A stretch of DNA of 64,000 bases from Berberis thunbergii (Eukaryota; Streptophyta; Magnoliopsida; Ranunculales; Berberidaceae): NCBI GenBank assembly GCA_003290165.1, contig QNQO01005866.1:48073-112072 (forward strand), read 5' to 3'. The position numbers were made by a program, and so were the translations under genes. The notes beneath the pieces were generated by a model, which saw nothing but the letters and a program-made list of their open reading frames with translations, was not told the origin of the DNA and ran no database searches. Shown in pieces: positions 22,500 through 33,742 of this stretch; the first letter of the stretch is position 1; every line of letters starts with the position of its first letter.

Positions 22500-22965
22500 C
22501 ACTACTACAAATATAGGCTTGCATAGCGCTTAAAAATAGGCTTAGATAGCGCTATGCAAGGCGCGTACTTGAATAGCGTTTCGTATTAAGCGCTATCTAA
22601 GCGTTGATTTTTTTTAATTAACTTCAATAGTGCCTTAGAAAGCGCTAATTTTTTTTTTTTTAAATTAGCTTGAATAGCACTTTGATGAGCGCTATTTAAT
22701 TTTGTTGATTTCTTTTAATTAGCTTCAATAGCGCTTTAGAATTTCGGTGAATTTTTTTTATTAACTACCATAGCGCTTAAAAGCGCTATTTAATTTAAAT
22801 GAATTTTTTAAATTAGATTTGTTTATCTGCTAAGATAGCGCGTAAATAAGTGCTATGGAAGTAATTAGATTGTTCTTAGATAGCGCTAAAAGAAGCGCTA
22901 TTGTAGTATATATGTTAAACTTAGATAACGCTTATTTGAGCGCTATCTAAGTTATTTGATTTGTT
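22500..22965. repeat. CACTA subterminal repeats, left end
   Basis: At least a dozen copies, in both orientations, of the palindrome-centred motif 'tagcgct' or 'agcgctatctaag' lie within ~450 bases of the left terminus. In CACTA elements such subterminal motifs bind the transposase. The matching cluster is at 27230-27510. Confidence 0.85.
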
Positions 22966-23186
22966 TTTTCTATTTTTCCGATACCGATTTTCTGGGCTAA
23001 ATATAATATTTAATATAATAATGACAACGTTCAATCAATCAATAAAGACACAACATGATAACTAACTGTTTCTCATTCATTCAAAATATAATTTAAGCAT
23101 TCATACAAAGTGCAGCAGGTAACGGGACCCCTAGCTGTTTCTCAAATTCCCATCTACCAGTCAATATATAACACGATCGTACACAC

Positions 23187-23660
23187 CTAAATGATCAACT
23201 GCACATCATTGATGTCCAAACCCCTAGCTGCCACATTTGTGGCCACCAATGTCATGAACTTTCCAGACCTAAACCCAGAAAGTGTGACCTAGAAAGAATC
23301 ACCCAATTATTAAGAAGAAAAAGATTGAGTGCTACATGTGTTAAATAAAAATAAGAACACAATCCAAAAGGAGCAAGTAACACCGGCGGCACGCTTGCCT
23401 TTCGAAAAAAAAAAAGTGTAACAAAGAAAGAGAACTTTCTCAGAAATTGGAAGTACATATTTTGAAGATCTTAATCGAAGTGCAAACTTTGCAACCAAAT
23501 TTAAGGAATAACAAAAAGGGCATACTACCATGTAGCTAGTAAACTTACATCACGTGTTGCCTGTTGTATATCTCCATGTAAAGCACGTGCACCAGGCAAT
23601 AGGCCCGAAAGCACAGAAGCAGAATCCTTTGTTTCTGTGAAAATAATTGTTCGCCCACCA
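23187..23660 (-). pseudogene. Captured exons of a DEAD-box RNA helicase (RH7-like)
   Basis: Exon 23660-23549 (112 bases) follows an AG acceptor, encodes GGRTIIFTETKDSA...ALHGDIQQA and ends at a GTAAGT donor (23548). Exon 23288-23187 follows TTTCTAG, encodes [18 protein letters not shown] and ends against GTGTGT. The phases of the two exons fit, so they are consecutive exons of one gene. They span helicase motifs IV-V of the plant nucleolar RH7 type. The last codon is TAG where the family has Gln, a likely C-to-T change directly before the donor. All other helicase motifs are missing. Confidence 0.85.
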
Positions 23661-24472
23661 CTTTATAAAATTAAGACCAGAAATAATACACCATTAGGTC
23701 ACCGAAGATTATACAAATGATGCAAAGGTTATTGTTTATAAACACTGTTACACATATACCAATAGAAAAATAGTGTGCAAAGGCAAACTATGAAGAGCCC
23801 AAAAATATTATTTCAAGCGAGCAAAACAAAAATGCAGCAGAGAATCCCCATATAATTGAGTCAAGGTTCTCATTGTACTCAACCTGTTGCCAAAGTATAA
23901 GTTGGAGACTTGGAGTGCATCGGAGGAAGTGTTAATTAAGGAAAAGATGGAGCTAATTTGGACATGTGTAAAGGTTTTTAATTCTATTATATTAGTAAAT
24001 GGAAAGTGTGGCAAGCATGAAATTAATATTCATAATAAAAAAGAGTACCGTGACTTTCACAGGCATTTCAGAGAATAAGCGCACAAGATTTTTCATGTTG
24101 AAGTCGTGTCATGCAGTGTCGTAGGCATGAGCAATACCTATAACTACATTAATAATCTCTCTTTCTCACTTTCATTCAAAACTCAAGACGGCCAAACTAC
24201 AACTTTGAGACACTTTTGATCAATCAAAAGTCATTACACTGCCCTCAACCCTTACACCCATAATAGAACTAAAGAATGAACATAAATAGCAAGAAAAATT
24301 ACAAAGGAAATGGAGGTTAATAAAAACAGGTAGATCCAAAATGAGTAGTTGACACCTCTCTTTTATCCCTTAACTCCATGTGTAAACTACAAACATTCTT
24401 TATGGATTATCAAATTTTACAAAAATTCATCACACCGTGTGATAAAACAGAAAATTAGTATGAAATACACAC

Positions 24473-25078
24473 CTTCGAATTCTTGCACAAGTTTCTGAAG
24501 CACATGCAATTAAATTCAGCTTCCCACACCAAGAAACAGCACTGAAAATTACACATGTAACCTTTCAGTCACCAACTCACATAACGAAAATAGCCAACAA
24601 TTCCTAAATGGATTTTAGATTGAATAAATAAATAATGAAAAAAATAGTCTGATTAAAGCTTGGGGCATTAGGAGAAAACCCCAACTCTGTCTACAATTCC
24701 AACGGAGCACCAAATTGAGGTCAAAATTCACTCGAACTTCATCGATATCCTTGTAGGTCTTACAATTCAGCCAACTGTAAGACAAACTCTTGTTTTGAAG
24801 CAAACCCATTGCAATGCTTACAAAACTGATCACTTAAGCCAACTGGGAACACCATAATTCAACAAAAACAGACCCAAATTGCTTCACGTTAAACTCCAAA
24901 GACCCCAAAATTAATCAAATTAAACAAAGCAAGAGGAAGGGGTGTGACCTGAAATTTCTACAAAGACCTGGAACGCTCATCTTGTGCTTAAGATTGGAGG
25001 GGGTTGTTTGAGACTGATACGAAACACAGTTGCAGGACCCACTGAGGGCTCCTCCGCCGAATGGGTAGAACAAATGCC
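24473..25078 (-). pseudogene. MED16: Captured N-terminal exons of Mediator subunit MED16 (SFR6)
   Basis: Two minus-strand exons. The first, about 25078-24949, encodes PATVFRISLKQPP and MSVPGLCRNF, with a one-base frame change between these near 25000, and ends at an AG|GT donor (24948). The second, 24541-24473, follows TTTTCAG, encodes CGKLNLIACASETCARI and ends at a GTGTGT donor. Joining phases are compatible (the serine codon is split across the intron). This matches the N-terminal region of plant MED16, a tail-module subunit of Mediator. More than 90 percent of the protein is absent. The exact 5' edge of the first exon is not certain. Confidence 0.85.
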
Positions 25079-25619
25079 AATGTTTTTCCCTATACAAGTT
25101 ATCCCAATCAATAATAAGTTTCCCAATCTAACCCCCATCAAAGCTGAAGATAGGAAACAACCTGAAAGGTGGTAGAACTGTCCAAGCCATTTGATATCTC
25201 ATCCATGAATCTCTTGTTAGGCCAACAATCATCTCCCTTATATGAACCAATTGTGTTATTTAGTGAAACACTAACATATAAACCTTTCTGTAGTGTACTT
25301 TTGCTTCTTCTTTATTTTAATATGAAGGTTCGAGGTCCTCAAAACTCCACTTGCCTATATGACCTGACTGAAGATTGTGTCTAATTAAACATTGCTACTA
25401 AGTAAAGCACACAAAATGGTTTTATACTTAAATAATCTATTACACTTCTCATTTTCTGATTACCAGTACCTGTAGTTAATCTCTTTTTTTGGCCGCCTGA
25501 TAAACCTCATCTCATTGCATCTCCAACCATTGTATCAACACATATATCTAGTCTCAGAATCTGACATGTGATGGCCATCAATTGAAAATTAAAAACAAAA
25601 CCAAGGTGAAAATAAGAAA

Positions 25620-25860
25620 TCTTAGATGAACATCAATTTTCAAAGACTTCCTCGATGGGGATGTTTTCCTGCAAGAATCAACTTCTAATTTTATCACATT
25701 TGAAAATAATTCTTTCTGGCACGACTCCATAAATTGCTTAAACTTCCAAAAAAAATTAGAACAAGTAAAAAAGTTTAAAAGGATCATGGGGTGTTAAAGT
25801 GTATACCAGATCAACAGCTTCCTTGTTAACTGCTTCAAGGGCTATTGATTTGTCATCCAT
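25620..25860 (-). pseudogene. Captured N-terminal exons of a plasma-membrane H+-ATPase
   Basis: From the ATG at 25860-25858 the minus strand encodes MDDKSIALEAVNKEAVDL and reaches a GT donor at 25806. After a 137-base intron ending TTCTTGCAG (25669), the next exon encodes ENIPIEEVFEN and then meets a stop. This is the cytosolic N-terminus of P-type proton pumps (the usual intron lies exactly after the VDL residues). The catalytic DKTGT region and all membrane helices are absent. A one-base loss near 25635 causes the stop. Confidence 0.85.
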
Positions 25861-26355
25861 TTTCACTTCTTTGTCTAAGCCTCAGAAGAGAATCTGCGGT
25901 AATTTCATAAGTAATGCAAGTACAAAATTCAGTTCCAGAGTATCAGTTAAGAGACACTACATTGATTCAAACAGAATTTTCATAATCCGCCTTTTTTAAA
26001 TTGTTAATTTTCAGTGTAATTTCTATTTGATGAAAGAGACCTTCATATTAGAATCTGTGCATTTTGAAATTTCTATAGAACACATGGATGAATATCATCG
26101 GCATAGAAACCCCAAACCCTTGATTTGTTCATTGCTCATTTCAAAGTTCATTATGATTTTCACTTTTTACATTATGCACCCAACAAAATATGTTTAAAAA
26201 GATGACTAAATATTACTACTGAATCAAGTCCAAAACACACCCTATAGATCAAACTATCACTGACATAAAAGTTTCTGCCAATTCAAATACTTAAAAGTTC
26301 CAATTATTATCAAGGCTTAAGAAACAAAGATGAAAATGAGTGAATAAACTCATAC

Positions 26356-26650
26356 CTAGATGATATCAAACAGTCCTCTGCTCCTCAAATCATACTTCAC
26401 TTCATTCCCATTCTCTCCTTCTCCTCTTCCATCCTGCAAACAAATGGTCAAAATCAGAAAAAACCCAAAGGAGAAATGGTAAAATTAAACACAAAAAAAT
26501 GGTTTTTACCTGATGGGCAGAAGATGGCATGCGCTGCAAATATGGAGAACTCAAAACCTAAAAACCCCAAACCCAAAATTTTAGAGATCTTGATTGAGTG
26601 AAGAGCTCGATTGGGGGAAAAGGGAACTCTCTGTTTGTTGTATTTATAGA
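26356..26650 (-). pseudogene. Captured promoter and first two exons of an unidentified gene
   Basis: On the minus strand a TATA box CTATAAATA lies at 26649-26641, then about 110 bases of leader, an ATG at 26530, codons MPSSAHQ, a GT donor (26509), an intron ending TTTGCAG (26434), and a 26-codon exon (26433-26356) encoding DGRGEGENGNEVKYDLRSRG and ending TAG|GTATGAG. The exon phases fit. I do not recognise the gene. It heads the series of captured exons and could supply transcription for all of them. Confidence 0.65.
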
Positions 26651-26859
26651 GAGGAAAAACAAGAGAAAATAGAATTCCCTACCTAACAGTAGCATAAAAA
26701 TCCCTAACTCAAACAAATAATTCTAGCATACTGCATTGTCAACCAATTCAAAACCCAATATGCAATAAACCCTAACAATATCAAAGATATAAACTTTTCA
26801 ACAAATCATCCAAGAAAACAAATGCCTTAAGCTAATCAGACAATCTTGAGAGTGCAAAG

Positions 26860-27240
26860 AGTAATAGTTGACCTAATTCAACTTGGAATCGATTCGTTGT
26901 TGTGAATTATCAATAGAGATAGATGAAATTACTGGACTAAAAAGTTTTTGATCTTGAGAGATGAAAAACTGACGATCAATTGGAGAAAGAAAGAGAGGAG
27001 CACCACAGAAAGACAGCAACAACACTCCGTCGAGAAAGAGCCAAAGCTCGAAAGCGAGAGAGAGTGAGAGCGGTGGAGTGAGGGAGGCAGGGAGAGCAAT
27101 GGAGAGAGTGAGAGCAATGGAGATAGGGAGCAGGGCGAGAGAGAGGGAGGGAGAGCTACGCACAGAGGGGGACGAGAGAGAGAGAAGGAGGCGTTGTTCT
27201 CCCCTTTTAGGTTAGATCGAGCGGGCTTTTAAAAATTTGG
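26860..27240. repeat. GA-rich stretch inside the CACTA element
   Basis: Dense GAGAG and GGAGAGAG runs (about 27050-27190) on the plus strand. They give a serine/leucine-rich minus-strand frame which I regard as spurious. The stretch lies upstream of the captured promoter and may be part of its original 5' region. Confidence 0.5.
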
Positions 27241-27521
27241 GTGAAATAATAAGCGGTTTTATGTATTTGATCTCCCGCTTTTATTCAGAAGCGCTATGGT
27301 AGCTTTGGTAACACTTTTTCTCATAGCGTTTTGTAAAGCGCTATCTAAGACATAACTAAGATAGCGCTTAACTGAAAAAAAAATTAAAAGCGCTATTGTA
27401 GTGTTTTTTTTTTTTGATTTTTTTTTTAAGACAAATAAGCGCTATCCTAGTGCCCACTTGGATAGCTCTTTAAAAAAGCGTTATCTAAGTGGCGTTACCT
27501 AAGCTAATATTTGTAGTAGTG
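27230..27521. repeat. CACTA subterminal repeats, right end
   Basis: Repeats of 'aagcgctat' and 'agcgct' in both orientations, mirroring 22500-22965, up to the terminal ATTTGTAGTAGTG. Confidence 0.85.
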
Positions 27522-27524
27522 TTA

Positions 27525-28305
27525 GTTACGTCGAAGACCCACTTTGTCAATATATCTTCTATGTTTTTGGTGATAACTCTTTTGTTAATGAATATACAAA
27601 CATAAGTATTGCTAGGTATTAAATAGACACGTTTGTTTCTGAAAGTGATATGCAATAATAATTCAACTCCACATAAGTAGCACCTATAACTTGGAGAAGA
27701 AATTTTTTGCAGTATTATTACAATAAATTCTTAACAACTTAGATGTAAAGCTAAACTCCAAATGCTAAAATAAAGTTAAACCTTAATTTATTAATTGTGG
27801 TCTCAAAGCAATCCACATATTGATTTTTGTAAAGTATGTAGCTATAATAGAACGTACTTTAGGTTCCCTATAACTAATCATAAGCGACTTAAAATCAAAA
27901 TCATGTTTTGGATATTCTTTATAACTTAGATATTTCGTGCATAAAATTAAATATTCATACTTACTTATGTCAAACAATACCAAAATAGAAACTTCTTCCC
28001 ACTGTAAGTAAATACATTAACAAAAAATGTTGTTCCTAAACTTGAAAAAATAATGATGCTACTAAACTAAATGTATCACTAGAGGGAGTCTAAATATAAA
28101 TTGATCGATTAATCATGTAAACGTAATTTACCAACCAATTGGTCATTGTAATCCTTAACAAAAGCGATCTACAGTAATTGGTGACATTCCATCATGGAGT
28201 TTCATATCGGTATATTACTTTCCATTGTCGTTGAGCTAGTTAACTACGTTAGGGAAAACAACATCATTTGAAATTAAGAATAGAACGTATACCCTATTTT
28301 CTTTA
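27525..28305. other. No gene seen
   Basis: AT-rich; no repeat, transposon end or coding frame recognised. Confidence 0.5.
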
Positions 28306-28309
28306 ACTT

Positions 28310-29070
28310 TCACATACTGTAATAGTGTCATGCATAGTTTCTTCAGTAGACACACTTTGTGTAATTATCAGATATGTTGGCTGCATCAGATACTATAATA
28401 GTGTCATGCATAGTTTCTCAGTGAAAGAATTTTCAGATATGTTGGCTGCATCTCATTATGAGACCTACTCTAACCCCTTCATTTCCTCCCACAAAAATCT
28501 GGTATGGATGAAAACCTTTTTCCTCGGATTAATTTCTTTAGTTGGTCAGTTTTGCATGAGAAGATCTTGACTAAGGATAGGTTAAGAAAAAGAGGAATCC
28601 TCAAAGGGAGTCTTTGTGTGCTTTGCAATGAATTTGATGAGACACTGGACCATTTGATGCTTCACTGCAGTTTCTCCAAATCCATTTGGAGCAGTTTCTT
28701 GGCGGAATTCGGTTTGAGTTTGATGTTTGAAGGCTCCATTTTAGATTGGCTAAGTTGGTAGTCTCAAGCTAATCCTTCCCGTCTAGGGGAGTGGTTATGG
28801 CGTAGGGTCCCTCACGTTCTCATGTGGTGTGTGTGGAAAGAAAGAAATAAAAGGGTATTTGAAGGACTCAACAGATCAGAACACTTTATCTTTATCGAGA
28901 TTAGAGAATTGCTGTGGAGGATGGGTACGACATGTAATTTGTTTAGGGATTTGGGTTTTGACACTTTCATAGTGTCTTGGCATTTCTTGATATAGGAATG
29001 TTTCTCTTTGTAATTTGTTTCCTTTTCTTTCATTAATAAACATCTTCGTGTTTGAACAAAAAAATAAAAC
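28310..29070 (+). mobile_element. 5'-truncated LINE (zf-RVT end)
   Basis: This is the 3' end of an L1-type element. The plus-strand frame encodes FSVKEFSDML and then the zinc-binding reverse-transcriptase domain (zf-RVT) with PRINFFSWSVLHEKILTKDR, CVLCNEFDETLDHLMLHC and SKSIWSSF. It continues after a stop with MWCVWKERNKRVFEG and ends at about 28996. AATAAA (29034) and an A-rich tail (29058-29069) follow. Near its start two blocks, 'aatagtgtcatgcatagttt' and 'cagatatgttggctgcatc', occur twice, a 65-76-base tandem duplication. Confidence 0.8.
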
Positions 29071-29299
29071 TATCACTCCCACTAATTTCACCATTTTAAA
29101 AAATCTAATATTATCAATATATATACTCATATTATAGTTAGAACAATAACAAACCATTTAGATTTTTCTGGTAGCTAATAAAGTAATCACCATCAATTCA
29201 AAAATAAATCCAAATTTCTTTAATGTGCGTTCGATTACGCATCCATATAAATACAAGTTTCCTCACAGTTCAATTTTCAAAATGAATCTTTATAATTAT

Positions 29300-29911
29300 T
29301 GATGCAATTTTTTTCGCTCTCTGCTTTGACTTAATCCCGTCGACTTGCATAAGTAACGCACGCAAGTCACAAACCACCGTGGGGTGGCTAATGACACTCC
29401 GATGCTAAAGTCAGACAGGGCTATGAGGAAGGTGTAATGTTGTAACAGGGAATTTGTAGCGTACCTTAGCTTAGGAGTTCTGTTCTACTAGGCCATCGTA
29501 GGCGTAATGTATGAGGGAGATCTTCGTGGAGATCCCTCCGTAATTAAGAGTCGTGCTATAAGAGGGAAGTTCCCTCTTAGATCCGTGCTCCTAGATACGC
29601 GAGAGATATTTCTCAATTCAAGAGCAATCCGTATAAGGGAGTTTCCTTGTGTGGAATATACTCTGGTGTTTGCTTCCTAGTTGGAAGCAAAGCAACTGTA
29701 GGTACCCGTTTGAATCTAATCCTCGAGATACTAGCCTGAAAAGGGCTTACGGGTATTGAGGATAGTTGTGAGATGTGTGGCGAACCGCAGTTGGGCAGGC
29801 TTAGAACCACTTGGGCCAGATCAAAGTTGGGCAGACACTTGAGGTCGTAGTTCCTCGAGATTATCATTACACGTTTACGCTCCGGGATGTGACTGTTTTT
29901 ATGTATCATCA
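29300..29911 (-). repeat. LTR, Tat family 1 (3' LTR of element A)
   Basis: 612 bases from TGATGCAATTT to GTATCATCA. It shares the family blocks 'tccgatgctaaagt', 'gctcctagat' and the terminal CATCA with the copies at 1553, 43869, 49612 and 51798. The antisense ORF and integrase of the element lie to its right. Confidence 0.85.
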
Positions 29912-30073
29912 GCTACTCCCTCCGAGTTAGTGGTGTGTTAAGTCGGTCCATTGACTCTTTGAAAAGACAACTGTACCGTCGTGATGATTGGACTCGAAGC
30001 ATTGGTTTCGAGTGGCGCATGACTTTTAATGGATACGTGTCTGCTCGAGGAGGGAAAGTCTGGTTTGCCTCCC

Positions 30074-30082
30074 TTATAAATA
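30074..30082 (+). promoter_or_regulatory. TATA box before antisense ORF of element A
   Basis: TTATAAATA lies 79 bases before the ATG at 30161, on the strand opposite to the element's own transcription. A TATA box in the equivalent position exists in element C (44657-44666). Confidence 0.5.
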
Positions 30083-30160
30083 TTTACTGCTCTGTGTAAG
30101 ATTTTCCCATTGTTATCTGCGCTATCTTTTGGAACCATAGTACTTGTTTTCCTTCCCAAT

Positions 30161-31713
30161 GGCTGATAATGTTAAATTTTCTTCCAAGGATAAGTTATCC
30201 CTTACCTGCATGAATTTCTTTGATGGTAGCTTGGTTGACGAAACTGAGTTGATCAGGCTCCGTAGTCTGTATCATATCCCTGGAGATTTGCAAATTGTCC
30301 TGCGTTTGGAGTTTTAGGTCCGACTATGCCCCCTCATGAATTTGTAGGCTTGCACTGAGGTATGTTCAAGTTTGGGCTCCGATTTCTGGTGCGAAATGAC
30401 GCCTAGCGCTTTTTCACCTACTTTCACATGCCTCCCGCTCAAATGGTGTCGAGCGGGTTCAAGATTCTGCTCGCAATTCTCCTGAGGGCTCATGACGTTG
30501 GACTTCACGTGATTTCGCCAGTGATTCATCACTTGACTGATGCTCGAAAATATTTCAGAGGTTGTATGCTGACTTGTCCTTCTTGTCTAAGACTGACGGC
30601 GAACAACACCGAATCTTGGGAAAAACAATGGTTCTTGGCTTTGGCGAATTTTGGTTACTTTAGGCTCGAGAGTCGTTGAGTGTCTCAGTACTTTCAGTTT
30701 GACCTTGGTGAGTCCCTTGGTCGCTGGTGCATTCATATCTTCATGTGCTCTTTTTGTGGTACGTGTTCTAACATTGTTTCTTTGTTTTTGGGAAATTCGT
30801 TATTTCATCTCTTAGTGAGGAAGAAATGCAGATAGAAAGGGCGTTTCTCGAGCTCTCTTTGATTTCTGTTGAGGAGGTCGTGATGCCAAGCAATGTCGCG
30901 CGCAGCGGGCTGCTGCGGTGCTCACCTCATGTCAAGTTCACCGGCTGAGGGGTGGTGGCTCGTAGTATGAGGAAGAGAAGCCTAGCCCCGCTCAACCCTT
31001 CCAGGCTTTCTGAATTGGAGGCAAATGTACCTCAGGTTGTAGTCCCAAGGAAGAGGTAGACTTCTGTCTGGGCGACTTCTCACCATAGTACTCGTGGCCC
31101 AAAGCTGCATGGTCCTGTCTTGCTTCACCCTGAAGCCCGTAGGAGGGTATTTGCTTTGGAGAAGGGCTTCATTGATATGCTGATGTCGTATTCGGACTCC
31201 CTCGATTGGGCGAAAAGTTCTGGCATTGTCGCAAACCGCAAGGGTGAGAAGGCCACAACTTTTGTTACCAATGCGATAGTTGCTGATGTGAGGGCTCGCC
31301 TGAAGGCTAACGAGTTCGATTTGAAGTCAACCCGTGCTGAGCTGAAGCAGGCTAGGGTTGAACTAGGGCGCCTGGATGCGGTTGTGGACAGGTAGTCTTA
31401 TGAACGAGAGGCTCGGGAAGCCGAGAGAAAGTGGGCGGAGGAAGAATGGGCCATTGAAAGGCAACAACTGGAGGTTGCGGTTGAAGAGGGACTTTGTCGT
31501 GCTGAGGCAAAGCGGTCGCTGGCGAAGGAGCGCTCACACTATGAGGCCTTATTGGGCGCAATAGACTTTGACGTGTCCGACAAGAGGCCACTGATCTCGT
31601 CTGAGGTCATTCGAGGCAGATTTGAGCTTTTGAAACTAATTAGAAGAGAGCACCCCGATATCGATCATGACTTTGCCAACCATAGGAGGGCTGCTTTTGG
31701 GTCGATCAATTGA
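30161..31713 (+). pseudogene. Antisense extra ORF of element A (Transposase_28-like plus coiled coil)
   Basis: It starts MADNVKFSSKDKLSL at 30161. A Transposase_28-type ('putative gypsy type transposon') domain follows in broken frames: LIRLRSLYHIPGDLQIVLR, then MPPAQMVSSGFKILLA at 30428. The C-terminal half (31120-31713) is rich in Glu, Lys, Arg and Leu heptads, a predicted coiled coil (RARLKANEFDLKSTRAELKQ), and ends DHDFANHRRAAFGSIN. Copies at 34140 and 44780 carry the same parts. Such antisense ORFs between pol and the 3' LTR are known in Tat elements such as Grande and Retand; their role is unknown. Several stops and frameshifts are present. Confidence 0.7.
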
Positions 31714-31949
31714 GGGGAGGTATCTGGTACTGCAAGGCTAACAGATGAGGAGGATGTTTCTCCTTATATTGATTGTAATGTCTCTTCCTGGGCGGATATT
31801 ATAAAGACATGTTTTTTTGAATGAAAGTGTTGTTTTTTCCCTGTATTATCGTATTTGTCTTGGTTATTTTTTAGACCGTAGAGTTTGTGCTACTAGGCGA
31901 AATGCCTATCTTCTTCGATCAAACTATATTGCTATTGTGACATATTAGG

Positions 31950-32450
31950 GGTTAACCAATGGAAGTCATTGTTGGCCAGATTCCATTAGGCATTGTCTGT
32001 AATGACGCTTTCAGTGTTGGCGGACTAACGCTGACTTCTTCTTCCATTTGTTTGGTCATCACTACCCGCGCGGAGCGAAATAGGCTTGGTGTACCAGAAG
32101 TTGTCATCTTCAGTCATGAATTGACTAAGCTTACCTGATAAGTTCGACAATCATTGTCTGTATTGAGAGCAATGATCCTTGGTGAGTCATTGTCATCAAT
32201 GGACAAGCGCTGACTAGACTCCCACTTCCTCAGCCATCACGACCCCCCCGAAGCGGATTAGGCTTTGAGCACCAGAAAAGCCGTCGTCATCAGTCACAAA
32301 CTGACTAAGCTTACCTGGTAAGCTCGGCGATCATTGTCTGTATTGAGAGCAATGATACATTGGCAAGTCGTCGTCATCTGCAGACAAGCGCTGACTAGAT
32401 TCCCACTTCCTCAGCTGTCGTGACCCACATAGAGCGGATTAGGCTTTGGA
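31950..32450. repeat. Tandem repeat in spacer of element A (~179-base unit)
   Basis: The block beginning 'tcattgtctgtattgagagc' occurs at about 32150 and again at 32329, a 179-base step, with a diverged first unit from about 31970. It lies between the antisense ORF and the end of pol, the same place as the arrays at 35610 and 46520 in related copies. Confidence 0.75.
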
Positions 32451-32569
32451 GAGATATTCAAGTTTGGTCATAGTCGGGTTGGTCGAGAGCTGACAGTGGA
32501 AATTTCAATAAAAGAAATTTTTTTTATTGATAATATTTTTTGAGGTGCTCTACATTCCATGGTCATTTA

Positions 32570-33735
32570 AGCTCGTTGCCATCTGCGTCTTCTAGCTAGT
32601 ACGTTCCTAGCCTATTGACCATGGCGACCCTGTGAGGTCCCTCCTAATTCAGATTTAACTTTTTCGCTCCGACTTCTTTGGTGTTCTGCTGGGTCTTTTT
32701 GAGTACCAAATCCCCTACCTTGAATTCACGTGGCTTGACCTTCTTATTATAGTATTGCGCCATATGTTGTTGGTAGATGGCTATCTTGGTGGAAGCTAGA
32801 TTTTGTTTTTCATCGAGGAGGTTTAGTCCCACGTGTAAGGCCTTATCTTTACCTTTTGTTCTGAACTCTTTAGTTCTACTAAAACCACAACTTCTGACCT
32901 GAATGCTAGGGCGAAGGGTGTCTCTCGGTAGGGACTCTTTCAGTCGTTCGATACGCCTAGAGTATTCCTGGTAGCTCTGAAACCCATTTTCCTTTGGCTG
33001 CATCGAGTTTTCTCTTGATGGCCTCTAGGATTGTCCGGTTGGTAACTTTCGCTTGCCCGTTAGCCTGTTGGTGCCTTGGCGATGAGAAGTGGTGCTTGAC
33101 TCCCAGACTTTTGCATAGTTATTTGACCTTGCTACCTTCGAATTGAGTTCTGTTGTCACTGACCAATACTTTGGGAATGCCAAATCTGCGGATGATGGTG
33201 GTCCATATGAATTTTTCAATATGGACCTACCCTATTTTGGATACGGGCTCTGCCTCGACCCACTTGGTGAAGTAGTTGATGGCGACTAGAAGGAATATTT
33301 TACCAGCCAATGCTGGGAGCGGCCCGACAATGTCCTTTCCCCATTGTGTGAATGGCCATGGACTAGTCATTGAAGTCAGGGGCTAGGCCAACATATGGGT
33401 ATATAGCGCAAAACCTTGACATTTGTCGCACTTGTGGACTGTATCTTTGGTGTCTCTCTGCATGGTTGGCCAATAATACCCTAGAGTCAGGGCCTTATGG
33501 GTGAGGGTTCTCCCGTTTGGGTGATTCCCACAAATACTGTTGTGGATGATTCCCAAGACTTGGCTTGCCTCTGAAGGCGATAGGCATCGGAGCAGAGGCT
33601 CTGTCACTGATCGCCTATATAACTTGTCATTTAGGAGAGTGTACCTTGCTGCTCTATTTTTAATTCTTCGTGCTTCGACCTTCTCGGTTGGTAGGGCTCC
33701 CGACGCTATATATTCTAGTATCAGAATCATCCAAT
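32570..33735 (-). pseudogene. Integrase of element A
   Basis: The minus strand encodes, in order, the His/Cys zinc-binding part (IIHNSICGNHPNGRTLTHKA and CDKCQ, about 33600-33420), a decayed core (33360-33030), and the C-terminal part with YQQHMAQYYNKKVKPREFKV and GDLVLKK (about 32760-32700). Integrase inserts the element DNA into the genome. Frameshifts separate the three parts. The order and sequence agree with the better-preserved copy at 47839-49130. Confidence 0.8.
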
Positions 33736-33742
33736 TTAGCTG

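Larger units (their letters stand above)
22500..27521 (-). mobile_element. Non-autonomous CACTA element with captured gene exons
   Basis: The termini are CACTACTACAAATATAGGC at 22500 and, reversed, CACTACTACAAATATTAGC ending at 27521. Both are flanked by TTA (22497-22499 and 27522-27524), a 3-base target duplication. The element is 5022 bases long. Subterminal regions are packed with AGCGCT-centred repeats. It encodes no transposase. Instead its interior holds, on the minus strand, a TATA box with two short exons (26650-26356), plasma-membrane H+-ATPase exons (25860-25620), MED16 exons (about 25078-24473) and DEAD-box helicase exons (23660-23187). It must be mobilised by an enzyme encoded elsewhere. 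Confidence 0.93.

Noticed and set aside
22500..22965. AGCGCT palindromes as transcription-factor sites or a replication origin
   Set aside because: The same motif clusters at the other end of the CACTA element, so subterminal transposase sites explain them.
26873..27163. Minus-strand ORF with a hydrophobic Leu/Ser-rich sequence like a signal or membrane protein
   Set aside because: It is the translation of a GA/CT-rich repeat tract.
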